A stretch of 64,000 nucleotides of DNA from Rhodocyclaceae bacterium (GTDB taxonomy: Bacteria; Pseudomonadota; Gammaproteobacteria; Burkholderiales; Rhodocyclaceae): assembly GCA_019455325.1 (NCBI GenBank), contig JACFMQ010000001.1, positions 62,001 to 126,000 on the forward strand, given 5' to 3'. Shown here one piece after another: positions 50,408 to 58,155 of this stretch. Each line of letters starts with the position of its first letter. Position 1 is the stretch's first letter. The position numbers were made by a program, and so were the translations under genes. The notes beneath the pieces were generated by a model, which saw only the letters and a list, made by a program, of their open reading frames with translations, was not told where the DNA came from and searched no databases.

Positions 50408-51093
50408 TGCCCGATGCGAATTGCCTGCAATGGCGCCTGCTGCTGCCGCACGACCTGCCGGCGATGCACGATCTGCATCTGCTCGGCATGGCCGGCATGG
50501 CCGCGCAGGCGGTCAAGCCCGAGTCGCGCGATTTCCTGCTCGGCCTGCTGCAGGGCAGGGGAACCGTCATCGGCGCCTGGCACGAAGACGCGCTCGTGGC
50601 CTATGGCGTGCTGCAGCACGATCTGCTGGCGGAGGACGATCCACGGATGCTGCTCGGGCTGGACGCCGCCCAGCCGGTCCGCAAGCTGGCGGGGGCGACC
50701 GTCGCGCCCGGCTGGCGCGGCCTGGGGCTGCAGCGCATGCTGATCGAGCGCCGCCTCGCCTGCGCGCCCCGCGACGCCGCGCTGTTCGCCACCGCCGCGC
50801 CGTGCAACCCGCCCAGTTGGCGCAACCTGCTGGCCTGCGGCTTCGCGGTGCGCGCGCTGGTGTACCGCTACGGCGGCCACGCCCGCTATCTGCTCGCCCG
50901 GGTTCCGCAGGAAGCGGGCGCGGCGGGCGCAGGGCTGGAATTGGGCGGCAACGAACTGCCGCGGCAACAGGCACTGCTGGCGCAGGGATGGCGCGGCACG
51001 GCGCCCGGCGCGGCGGCCGGCAGTCTGCGCCTGGTGCCGCCGACAGGGACGGGCGGTCCGGTGGGCGTACCCGCCGGGAGGGCCGCCCCGTGA
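50404..51093 (+). CDS. GNAT-family acetyltransferase-like protein
   Basis: A 229-residue cytosolic protein with the acetyl-CoA signature region VAPGWRGLGLQRMLIERRL (motif A, RGLGLQ) and the following AALFATAAPCNPPSWRNLLACGF. Substrate unknown. It overlaps the binding-protein gene and the alanine racemase gene by four bases each, so all three are made together. Acetylation of an amino acid or of a peptide is possible. Confidence 0.75.
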   Translation: MMPDANCLQWRLLLPHDLPAMHDLHLLGMAGMAAQAVKPESRDFLLGLLQGRGTVIGAWHEDALVAYGVLQHDLLAEDDPRMLLGLDAAQPVRKLAGATVAPGWRGLGLQRMLIERRLACAPRDAALFATAAPCNPPSWRNLLACGFAVRALVYRYGGHARYLLARVPQEAGAAGAGLELGGNELPRQQALLAQGWRGTAPGAAAGSLRLVPPTGTGGPVGVPAGRAAP

Positions 51094-52226
51094 ACCGGCC
51101 GCCCGCCGCGCACGACGGCCCGCGTCTGCGCGTGGATCTCGCTGCGCTGGCGCACAACTGGCACGCCGTGCGCCGCGCCAGCCCCGGCGGGCGCATCGGT
51201 GCCGTGCTCAAGAACGATGCCTATGGCCTCGGCACCGCGGCCATCGCTCCCCGACTGTGGCAACTGGGCTGCCGGGATTTCTGGGTGGCCACCGTCGATG
51301 AGGCGCTGGCCGTGCGCGCCTGTCTGCCCGCGGATGGCGCGGCGGCCGGGCTGCGCATCCTGGTGCTCAACGGCCTGGCCGGGCTGGCGGCGGCGGATTT
51401 CGCCGCGCACGGCCTGATTCCCGTGCTCGCCGGCCGCCACGAGCTGGCGGCGCTGGCCGGCCACGCCGCGCGCCACGGCGAGCGCATGGCCGTGGCCCTG
51501 CATCTGGACACCGGGCTGACGCGCCTGGGATTCGGCGCCGAAGACCTGCCGTATCTGCTGCCCGATACCGGCCTGTGGGCCGATGCCCGGGCCCAGGTGT
51601 GGGTGACGCACCTGGGGCGCTTCCACGATCCCGGCCTGCCGCAGTGCCTGCGCCAGCGCGAACGCTTCGTGCACTGGACGGCGCAATTGCCGCGGGCCGA
51701 ACGCAGCATCGCCACCTCGTCCAGCGTCTTCGCCGGGCCTGACTGGCATTTCGAGCATGCGCGCGTCGGCAGCGCCCTGTTCGGCGTGCCGACCGGGGCG
51801 TCGAGCGCGCCGCTGCAGCCCGTGGCCAGCCTGCAGGCGCCGGTGCTGCGCGTGACCGAGGTGGCCGCGGGCTGTGAAGTCGGCTATGCGGGCAGCTACG
51901 TCGCCGCCGGCCCGCGGCGCATCGCCACCGTGGCCATGGGCTATGGCGACGGCCTGCCGTTCGCGCTGGTCAATCGCGGCCATCTGATCCTGGCCGGGCG
52001 TCCCGCCCCGATCGTCGGCGGCGTGGCCATGGGCATGGTCGGGCTGGACGTGAGCGGCTATGCGCCCGGGGAGATCCGGCCCGGCATGTGGGCCGAGGTC
52101 TATGGCCGGCAGCAGCCGCTGCAGACCCTGGCGGCGGCGGCCGGCGTCGCCGCCAACGTGCTGCTGGCGCTGTCGGCCAGGCTGGCGCCGCACCGCTGCC
52201 TGTGCGACGCGGGGGAGGGGGCATGA
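51090..52226 (+). CDS. alanine racemase-like PLP enzyme
   Basis: A 378-residue alanine racemase fold. The PLP lysine is in VLKNDAYGLG (Lys41; usual KANAYGHG), the acid/base tyrosine in AMGYGDG (Tyr285; usual GYADG), and a family segment LHLDTGLTRLGF matches VDTGMxRLG. In HARVGSALFGV the usual RPG is RVG. The changes may shift substrate use, for example to another amino acid. Start is GTG at 51090 overlapping the GNAT stop. It is not near cell-wall genes; its place inside a T3SS sensor operon is odd and suggests it makes or consumes a D-amino acid signal. Confidence 0.82.
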   Translation: MNRPPAAHDGPRLRVDLAALAHNWHAVRRASPGGRIGAVLKNDAYGLGTAAIAPRLWQLGCRDFWVATVDEALAVRACLPADGAAAGLRILVLNGLAGLAAADFAAHGLIPVLAGRHELAALAGHAARHGERMAVALHLDTGLTRLGFGAEDLPYLLPDTGLWADARAQVWVTHLGRFHDPGLPQCLRQRERFVHWTAQLPRAERSIATSSSVFAGPDWHFEHARVGSALFGVPTGASSAPLQPVASLQAPVLRVTEVAAGCEVGYAGSYVAAGPRRIATVAMGYGDGLPFALVNRGHLILAGRPAPIVGGVAMGMVGLDVSGYAPGEIRPGMWAEVYGRQQPLQTLAAAAGVAANVLLALSARLAPHRCLCDAGEGA

Positions 52227-52975
52227 GTCTGCCGAAGCGCATCCACGCCATCGTGCTCGCCTGCCTGCTCGCCCTGCTCGCCGCCCTGCTGCTGCTGACG
52301 CAGCAGGCCGAGCGTTCCCGCCAGGCGGACATGGAAGCGCAACTGGACGGCCATCTGCTGCGCAGTCTGCGCGCCACCGCCGAAAACTTCCTCGCCACGG
52401 GCCTGCAACTGGATCAGATGGACGCGCTGCAAGGCGTGATCGAGCGCGAGCAGGCGGCCTTTGCGCGGGTCGTCGCCATCGACGTCTTCGCCGCCGGCGG
52501 CAGCGTGCTCTACAGCACCGATGCGGACAGCCGCGGCCGGCCCGTGCCCGATGCCTGGCGCCGGCATCTGGCGCAGGACCGGCCCTGGCACACCGAATCG
52601 CTGATGCTGCGGCAGATCGGCCAGCGCTTCGACAATGACCTGGGGCAGGCCGCGGGCGGCATCGTCGTCACCCTGTCCACCGCACCCGGGCCGCAGACAC
52701 TGGAACAGTGGCAGGAAAGAGGGCAACAGGCGCTGCGCTGGCTGCTGCTCGCGGTCCTGGCCGCGCTGGCGGCCTGGGCCGGTACGTCCTGGGGACTCGG
52801 CTTGCTGTTCCGGCCCTGGCGCGATGCCGCGCGCATCCTGTGCGGCGCGCCGCCGGCGCGGCAAGGCATGCCGCTGGCGCAGGCGGCCGTGCGGCAGCGC
52901 GAGCAGTGGCAGGCCGTGCGGCAGCACTGCCGGCAGCGCATGGCGCGGCTGGAGGAGATGGACCATGAAGCCTGA
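52223..52975 (+). CDS. two-span membrane sensor protein without output domain (A)
   Basis: 250 residues: a membrane helix at about 8-27, a periplasmic domain of about 130 residues (TAENFLATGLQLDQMDALQGVIEREQ, VVAIDVFAAGGSVLYSTD), a second helix near 175-195 and a short cytoplasmic tail with Arg/Gln-rich helices. The layout is like the input half of a receptor kinase or chemoreceptor, but no kinase, HAMP-output or PAS domain is present. It overlaps the racemase stop and the next gene. It probably signals to BtrU by contact. Confidence 0.65.
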   Translation: MSLPKRIHAIVLACLLALLAALLLLTQQAERSRQADMEAQLDGHLLRSLRATAENFLATGLQLDQMDALQGVIEREQAAFARVVAIDVFAAGGSVLYSTDADSRGRPVPDAWRRHLAQDRPWHTESLMLRQIGQRFDNDLGQAAGGIVVTLSTAPGPQTLEQWQERGQQALRWLLLAVLAALAAWAGTSWGLGLLFRPWRDAARILCGAPPARQGMPLAQAAVRQREQWQAVRQHCRQRMARLEEMDHEA

Positions 52976-53771
52976 ACGCTGCCGCCGGGCGATGCAGGAT
53001 CTGCGCTGGCGCGCCGGGCTGCTGGCCTTTGCGGTGCTGATCGTGGTCGGCGGCGCCTGTGCGCTGTGGACGCTGCACGAGCTGCGCATCGGCGGCGCGC
53101 GCGCCGCCGGCGAGGACGCGCGGGCGCTGGCCCGCTCCGTGGCCCAGACGCTGGCCCAGCAACTGGGGCGCGCGGTGCGGCTCGGCATCCCGCTGCCGGA
53201 ACTGCCGGGGATCGAGCCGCATCTGGCGGCGGCGCTGGCGCATCAGCCCGCATTGGCCTCGCTCGCCGTGGTGCTGCCCGACGGCCGCACGCTGCATGCG
53301 GCGGGCGCCGGCGCCGTGGCCGGCGATGCCGACAGGGTGCGCGTGGACATCGCTTTTCCTGGCGGCAGCGCAGGCACCGTGGTGGCGGTGACGGGCAGCG
53401 GCGCCGCCCTGCCGCGCAGCCTGGCGCGGGCCCGGATCTTCAGCGCCGTAGCGGTGTTCGCCCTGGCCCTGTGCGCCGGGCTGTGGGCGGCGCTCGGGCC
53501 GGGGACGCGGCTCGAACGCCAGCGCCGGGCGGCTTTGGCCTGGCTGGGCGGGGAAGTCGACGCGGATGCCGCCGTCCGCCTGGAAGCCCTGGCAGGAGGC
53601 GAGGGCGGCCTGCAGCCCCTGCTCGAAGCCCTGATCGAGGGCGACGCCGAACAGCGTGCCGCTGGCGACGCCGTGCAGGCTTACGCCGAGGAACTGCTGG
53701 CCGTGGATTTCGACGGCGCCATGCGCGCAGACATCGAGCGCATCGTGCGCGCCACGACCGAGGACCGCTGA
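52965..53771 (+). CDS. two-span membrane sensor protein without output domain (B)
   Basis: 268 residues with a membrane helix at about 18-38, a periplasmic domain that repeats the sensor phrase of the MFS fusion (VRLGIPLPELPGIEPHLAAAL, AVVLPDGRTLHAAG), a second helix near 155-175 and an acidic cytoplasmic helix region. An 11-base overlap with the preceding gene and a GGAGGAG site before ATG 52965 define the start. No output domain is present. The stop is one base before the btrU ATG, suggesting it works together with BtrU. Confidence 0.68.
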   Translation: MKPERCRRAMQDLRWRAGLLAFAVLIVVGGACALWTLHELRIGGARAAGEDARALARSVAQTLAQQLGRAVRLGIPLPELPGIEPHLAAALAHQPALASLAVVLPDGRTLHAAGAGAVAGDADRVRVDIAFPGGSAGTVVAVTGSGAALPRSLARARIFSAVAVFALALCAGLWAALGPGTRLERQRRAALAWLGGEVDADAAVRLEALAGGEGGLQPLLEALIEGDAEQRAAGDAVQAYAEELLAVDFDGAMRADIERIVRATTEDR

Positions 53772-53772
53772 C

Positions 53773-55806
53773 ATGCTGCTGCGCACCCGCATCACATTGC
53801 TCGCCGCCGGCGGCCTGCTGCTGACGACGCTCGGACTGGGCGGCGCCGGTCTGCTGCGCGAGCAGTTGTTGCTGCAACGCCTCGCCGCCACGGCGCGGGC
53901 GGCGCAGACGGCGCTATGGGCCGAAACGCTGGCGGCGGAGGACAGGGTGCTCGACCAGTACGCCGACAGGCTGGTCCTGACGCCGCACTTCCCGCAGGCC
54001 GTGCGGCGCGCCGACCCGGCCGCCATCGCTGATGCCATCGAGCAGGCCGGCATCGAAGCGGGGCCGGGCCGGCCGCTGGAACTCGCGGCCGTGCTCGGCC
54101 TGGGCCGCAGCCCCATCGTCTACGGGCCGGCGCCGGAGCGTGCCCTGCTCGATGCGGACAGCCTGGAGCGGGCGGTCGCGGGCGATGCGATGGACGGTCT
54201 GCGTCTCGTCGGCGGCGCGGCGCAGGCGCTGTTGCTGTCCACCCGGCGGGTTCCCGACCAGGCCGATCCCGCCGTGCTGGTCGTCGCGCGCGACGTGCGC
54301 CACGCATTGCAGCACATGGCCCGGCGCACGGCGTCCGTGGTCACTCTGCTCGATGTGCGCGGCAATCTGCTGGCGACCACCGATGCCGATCTGTGGCGAA
54401 GCGCCGCCGAGCACGTGGCGCGGCGCGCGCTGCTGCATGGCGAACTGACGCTGGACGGCAGAACCCACACGCTCGGCAGCATCCCGGTGCACGACCTCGC
54501 GGGCCATGCGGCGGGCACGCTGATCACGCTGGCCGACCATACCCAGGACACGGCGGCCGGCCGCTTTCTCGGCCGGCTGGCCTTGGCGGCCGTCGCCGTC
54601 CTGCTGCTGGCTGTGCTGCTCGGGCTGAATTTCTACCTGCGCCGCGGCCTGCGCCCGCTGGAGCGTTCGATCGACGCCTTGCAGGCCCTGGCCCAGGGCG
54701 ATGCCAGCGTGCGCCTGCCGCATGGCGGCGACGACGAGATCGGCCGGATCGCCCGTGCCGTGGCGGCATTCCGGCGCAACGCGCAGGAGCTTGCCGCTGC
54801 GCGCGCCCTGCGCGAACGCGTGCGGGCAAGGCAGGAGCGACTGCTGCGCAGCAAGCTGCAGCACCTGGCCGAGGCCACCGACCAGCCCCTGACGCTGCCG
54901 GCGGGCCACAGCGACGAAGAGCAGTTGCGCCAACTGGCCGGCGTCATGAACGAACTGTCCGGCCGCCTCATCGACCAGCACCAGCGCCTGACCGGCATGG
55001 TGCAGGAGCTGCGCGAAGCCCTGGCCACCAAGAACCGTCTCGCGGGGCTGGAGCAGGAACTGCAGATCGCCGCCCAGGTGCAGCTCAGCATCCTGCCGCG
55101 CCAGCAGCCGCAGGATGCGCGCGTGCAGCTCCATTGCAGCATCACCCCGGCGCGCGAGGTGGGCGGCGATTTCTATGACTACTTCTTCATCGACGATGCG
55201 CATCTGGGCCTGGTGATCGCCGACGTCTCCGGCAAGGGCGTGCCCGCCGCGCTGTTCATGACCATCGCGCGCACGCTGCTCAAGGCGACGGCGCAGTTCA
55301 TCGCCGAACCCACGCGCTGCCTGGGCCAGCTCAACGACCTGCTGTCCGCGGAAAACGAGCAGATGATGTTCGTCACCATGTTCTACGGCGTGCTCGACCT
55401 GGACAGCGGCCGGCTGCGCTACGTCAACGCCGGGCACAACTCGCCGTACCTGCTGCGCGGGGACGGCGGCGTCTCCATGCTGCCCGGCACCGGCGGCATG
55501 GCCGTGGCCGTCAGCGAAGGGTTTCCGTATCGCGCCGGCAGCGTCGATCTGTCGGCCGGCGATCGGCTGTTTCTCTATACCGACGGCGTCACCGAGGCGT
55601 TCGATGCCGATGGCCAGGAGTACGGCGTACAGCGGCTGGAGCGCGTCCTGCACGCGCTGATGGCCGTGCCCGAATGCGCGCCCGAGCAGATCGCCGAAGG
55701 CGTGCTGGCCGACGTCCATGCCTTCGAGCGCGGCGCGCCGCAGGCCGACGACATCACCTGCGTGGTCATGCGCTATGCGGGCAATCCGCCCGGGGGGATC
55801 GAATGA
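53773..55806 (+). CDS. btrU: membrane PP2C/SpoIIE phosphatase, BtrU-like
   Basis: 677 residues: membrane helix at 5-27, periplasmic sensing domain (about 30-262), second helix at about 266-290, HAMP (290-345), coiled coil (340-435) and a SpoIIE-type PP2C domain (about 440-670). Metal-binding motifs are complete: GGDFYD (Asp466, Asp469), ADVSGKG, YTDGVTEA (Asp604) and ADDIT (about 658-662). By analogy with Bordetella BtrU it dephosphorylates BtrV to free the sigma factor. It is the last gene of the sensor operon, so its periplasmic domain and the upstream sensors may share a ligand. Confidence 0.93.
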   Translation: MLLRTRITLLAAGGLLLTTLGLGGAGLLREQLLLQRLAATARAAQTALWAETLAAEDRVLDQYADRLVLTPHFPQAVRRADPAAIADAIEQAGIEAGPGRPLELAAVLGLGRSPIVYGPAPERALLDADSLERAVAGDAMDGLRLVGGAAQALLLSTRRVPDQADPAVLVVARDVRHALQHMARRTASVVTLLDVRGNLLATTDADLWRSAAEHVARRALLHGELTLDGRTHTLGSIPVHDLAGHAAGTLITLADHTQDTAAGRFLGRLALAAVAVLLLAVLLGLNFYLRRGLRPLERSIDALQALAQGDASVRLPHGGDDEIGRIARAVAAFRRNAQELAAARALRERVRARQERLLRSKLQHLAEATDQPLTLPAGHSDEEQLRQLAGVMNELSGRLIDQHQRLTGMVQELREALATKNRLAGLEQELQIAAQVQLSILPRQQPQDARVQLHCSITPAREVGGDFYDYFFIDDAHLGLVIADVSGKGVPAALFMTIARTLLKATAQFIAEPTRCLGQLNDLLSAENEQMMFVTMFYGVLDLDSGRLRYVNAGHNSPYLLRGDGGVSMLPGTGGMAVAVSEGFPYRAGSVDLSAGDRLFLYTDGVTEAFDADGQEYGVQRLERVLHALMAVPECAPEQIAEGVLADVHAFERGAPQADDITCVVMRYAGNPPGGIE

Positions 55807-55830
55807 GCGATTGGCGCGGTTGAACGACGT

Positions 55831-55940
55831 GAACACCTACCGCAAAGGCGCAAAGGCGCAAAGGAAACGCAAAGAAAACCCTCGTTTTCGTTTTTTCCTT
55901 TGCGAACCTTTGCGCCTTTGCGTCTTTGCGGTGGACGTTC
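55831..55940. repeat. palindromic repeat copy between btrU and btrW
   Basis: Arms GAACACCTACCGCAAAGGCG and GCGTCTTTGCGGTGGACGTTC form a 110-base inverted repeat. It separates btrU from btrW, which are otherwise in line, and could lower btrW expression relative to btrU. Confidence 0.86.
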
Positions 55941-55970
55941 GCCTTCTCATACTCGTGATCCAATAGCGCG

Positions 55971-56414
55971 ATGCAGACGCCGTCCCGCACGCCTCCCCCC
56001 ACCTTCCAGTGCGAAATGCCCGCGCAACTGGAATCCATCGCGGCCATGATGCAGGCGCTGGAAGACTGGGCCGGCGACCAGGGCGTGCCCGCCGGCGCGC
56101 TGGCCCGCGTCGGCCTGATGCTCGACGAACTGATGACCAACGTCGTCATCCACGGCTACCGGGGCGCCGAGGGCCGCATGGCGCTGGAGGCCGACGTCGC
56201 GGACGGCAGCCTGCGCCTGACCCTGATCGACTTCGCCTTTGCCTACGATCCCCTGCAGGCGCCCGAGCCCGACACCACGCTCGACGTGGACAGCCGCGAG
56301 ATCGGCGGCCTGGGCGTGCACTTCGTGCGCACCATGGCCGACGCCGTGCGCTACGAGCGCACCCGGCACCGCGGCCGCGAGGCCAACGAGCTGCACATCG
56401 TCAAGCATTTCTGA
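55971..56414 (+). CDS. btrW: anti-sigma factor kinase, BtrW-like
   Basis: The 147-residue HATPase protein is of the SpoIIAB/RsbW class. The N box is DELMTNVVIHGY (Glu53, Asn57), the G1 box region reads IDFAFAYDP (Asp87) in place of the usual DxGxxFDP with Ala at the glycine position, and G2 is GGLGVHF (112-118). BtrW phosphorylates BtrV on Ser and holds the sigma factor inactive when BtrV is phosphorylated. It is encoded downstream of btrU, separated from it by the palindromic repeat. Confidence 0.9.
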   Translation: MQTPSRTPPPTFQCEMPAQLESIAAMMQALEDWAGDQGVPAGALARVGLMLDELMTNVVIHGYRGAEGRMALEADVADGSLRLTLIDFAFAYDPLQAPEPDTTLDVDSREIGGLGVHFVRTMADAVRYERTRHRGREANELHIVKHF

Positions 56415-56428
56415 GCCGGCCGCGGCCC

Positions 56429-56896
56429 TCATACCTTCTGCATGGTCCAGGCGGGCGGCAGCGTCGCCGCCTCGTCGACCGCCGGCGCCGCCGGGTCGCC
56501 CGCCTGCAGCCGCGGCGACCAGCGCTCGGCCTGGTTGAGCAGGCTTTCCAGCGCAGGGGCCAGCGCCTCGTCGGCGTCGGCCAGCGCCACGGCCCATTGC
56601 AGGCAGACGTGGCCGTCCGGCGCCATGGCCAATTGACCGCCGCCGCAGCCCTGGCCCATAAAGCTGGCCTGCAGCAGGCTGCGCAGCGTCGCCGGCGACA
56701 GCGTGGCAGCCTGCGGCGCGGCGCACAGCGGGCAATGCAGCACGATCTGGCGCAGCGCGGCGTCGTGCACCAGCGTCACCACCCAGCGCTGCTCGAACAC
56801 CAGCCGGCAGACGCCCGAGGCATTCAGCCGCAGCCCCTGCAGGCCCAGCCGTTCGCCGAGGAGCGCGAGCGTCGCCTGGGCGCGTTCATCGCTCAC
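56429..56896 (-). CDS. orphan CesT-type chaperone
   Basis: A 155-residue class I chaperone (ALLGERLGLQGLRLNASGVCRLVFEQ, LRSLLQASFMGQG, a C-terminal helix ALAPALESLLNQAERW). The frame has no ATG in the right position; the GTG at 56896 follows an AGGAGG, nine bases away, which comes from a dispersed repeat next to it. No effector gene is adjacent. The client may be encoded elsewhere or be the AraC protein upstream. Confidence 0.75.
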   Translation of the reverse strand: MSDERAQATLALLGERLGLQGLRLNASGVCRLVFEQRWVVTLVHDAALRQIVLHCPLCAAPQAATLSPATLRSLLQASFMGQGCGGGQLAMAPDGHVCLQWAVALADADEALAPALESLLNQAERWSPRLQAGDPAAPAVDEAATLPPAWTMQKV

Positions 56897-56897
56897 A

Positions 56898-56979
56898 GGA
56901 CTACCCTCCTGTCGCTGCGCGACATCCTCCCCAAGGGAGGAAGAGCGCCCCCTTCGGGCGGCCGGGCGGGGGCGCTCAT
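56898..56979. repeat. three-hairpin dispersed repeat, copy 2
   Basis: Same element as 24644-24794, without its internal insert. On the minus strand it begins at the AraC stop codon and supplies the ribosome-binding site of the following chaperone gene (AGGAGGGTAGTCCTGTG). Confidence 0.75.
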
Positions 56980-57983
56980 GCGGGCGCCCCTCCATCGTCG
57001 GCGCTTGCCCGCGCCCACTGGCGCCACGCCGAGGGCGACATGCCGAAGCGCGCCCGGAACAGCTTGCTGAAACCCGACAGGTCGGCAAAGCCGCAGCGCC
57101 ACGACAGCGCGCCCACGTGCAGGCGCGGGCTCTGCTCGATGAGGGACCGGGCGCGCTGCAGGCGCAGTTCGCGCAGGCTGCCCATCACCGTCGCGCCCTG
57201 CGCGGCGAACGCCTCGTACAGCCGCGTGCGCGAGCAGCCGGCGCCGCGCGCGATGGCGGCGGCATCCAGGTCATGCCGGTGGGCCTGGCTTTCCATGAAG
57301 CGCAGCGCCGCCGCATAGCGGATGCGGTTCAGGTCGTCGTCCGGATCGGTCTGCCCGGCGCCCTGGCGTCCCAGGTTGCGCAGCGCGAGCAGCGCCAGCT
57401 TGCGCGTGGCTTCCAGCAGGCCCGCGTATTCCACGCCGTCGACCCTTTCGGAGCGCTGCATCATCTGCGCCAGATGGCTCAACTGGCTCGCCAGCACCGG
57501 GGCGAGCGCGCAGCGTTCGGGGGAAATCACCGGGTCGTCCGGCTCCTGCCCGAGCGCTGCCGCGGCCTCCGCGCGCGGCAGCGCCAGGAATACCCCGCGC
57601 GAATCCTGGCGCCAGCGGTAATTGTCCATGCGCCGGGGGTCGTAGAGCCCCAGCGTGCCCGGTCCGATGCGCTGCTGCCTGCCCGGCGCCGCATCGCACA
57701 GCATCTCGCCGGACTGGATCAGCGTCAGCACGACCATGGCCGGGGCATTCGCCATGCGCTGCGACGCGGCCGGCATCTCGCCGGCCGACGAGCGCATCAG
57801 GCCGAACACGCAGGTGCCGTCGTGCAGGGTGAGCCAATCCGCCGCCAGCTCGGCGCCGGGCGGCGGCAGCGTTTCCACCCAGCGGTGGGCGTGCCCGCGC
57901 CGCGCCTCGTCGCGCAGGGACGGCGCCGGGTCAGGCGACGACGGACGATCCGGCATGCAGGATGGCGACAGAGAGGAATACAT
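56976..57983 (-). CDS. AraC-family transcription regulator
   Basis: About 335 residues: an N-terminal sensing domain of the AraC-binding-like type (about 30-190) and a C-terminal pair of helix-turn-helix motifs (LDAAAIARGAGCSRTRLYEAF; LSWRCGFADLSGFSKLFRARFG). T3SS clusters often carry such a regulator (ExsA, HrpB, HrpX). It may act on genes of this island that lack the ECF box, for example sctD or btrV. The start at 57983 (MYSSL) or 57956 (MPDRP) cannot be decided; no clear ribosome site is visible. Confidence 0.82.
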   Translation of the reverse strand: MYSSLSPSCMPDRPSSPDPAPSLRDEARRGHAHRWVETLPPPGAELAADWLTLHDGTCVFGLMRSSAGEMPAASQRMANAPAMVVLTLIQSGEMLCDAAPGRQQRIGPGTLGLYDPRRMDNYRWRQDSRGVFLALPRAEAAAALGQEPDDPVISPERCALAPVLASQLSHLAQMMQRSERVDGVEYAGLLEATRKLALLALRNLGRQGAGQTDPDDDLNRIRYAAALRFMESQAHRHDLDAAAIARGAGCSRTRLYEAFAAQGATVMGSLRELRLQRARSLIEQSPRLHVGALSWRCGFADLSGFSKLFRARFGMSPSAWRQWARASADDGGAPA

Positions 57984-58059
57984 GCCGCAAGGATGGGGCC
58001 GGACGGCGTGCGTGCCGAGGGGGCTGTGGACGCATTCACTCAACCTGGGACGGATTCGC

Positions 58060-58089
58060 CGAAAACGGCCGCGCGCAACCCGCGCGGCC
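58060..58089 (-). terminator. terminator of the lyase-kinase effector gene
   Basis: On the minus strand a 9-bp stem GGCCGCGCG/CGCGCGGCC with five-base loop is followed by GTTTTC, about 65 bases beyond the effector stop. Confidence 0.7.
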
Positions 58090-58155
58090 CGGGCTTTTCC
58101 GGGCTGGCCGGGTGCCGCGGCGAGCGCGGACAGCGATCGGAATCATGGCCATCGG

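Noticed and set aside
52635-52968. N-terminal extension of membrane sensor B
   Set aside because: It lies entirely inside sensor gene A in another frame; the ATG at 52965 has a ribosome site and gives a normal membrane helix.
29291-55940. CRISPR array
   Set aside because: The repeated palindromes are dispersed over tens of kilobases without regular spacers, and no cas genes are present.
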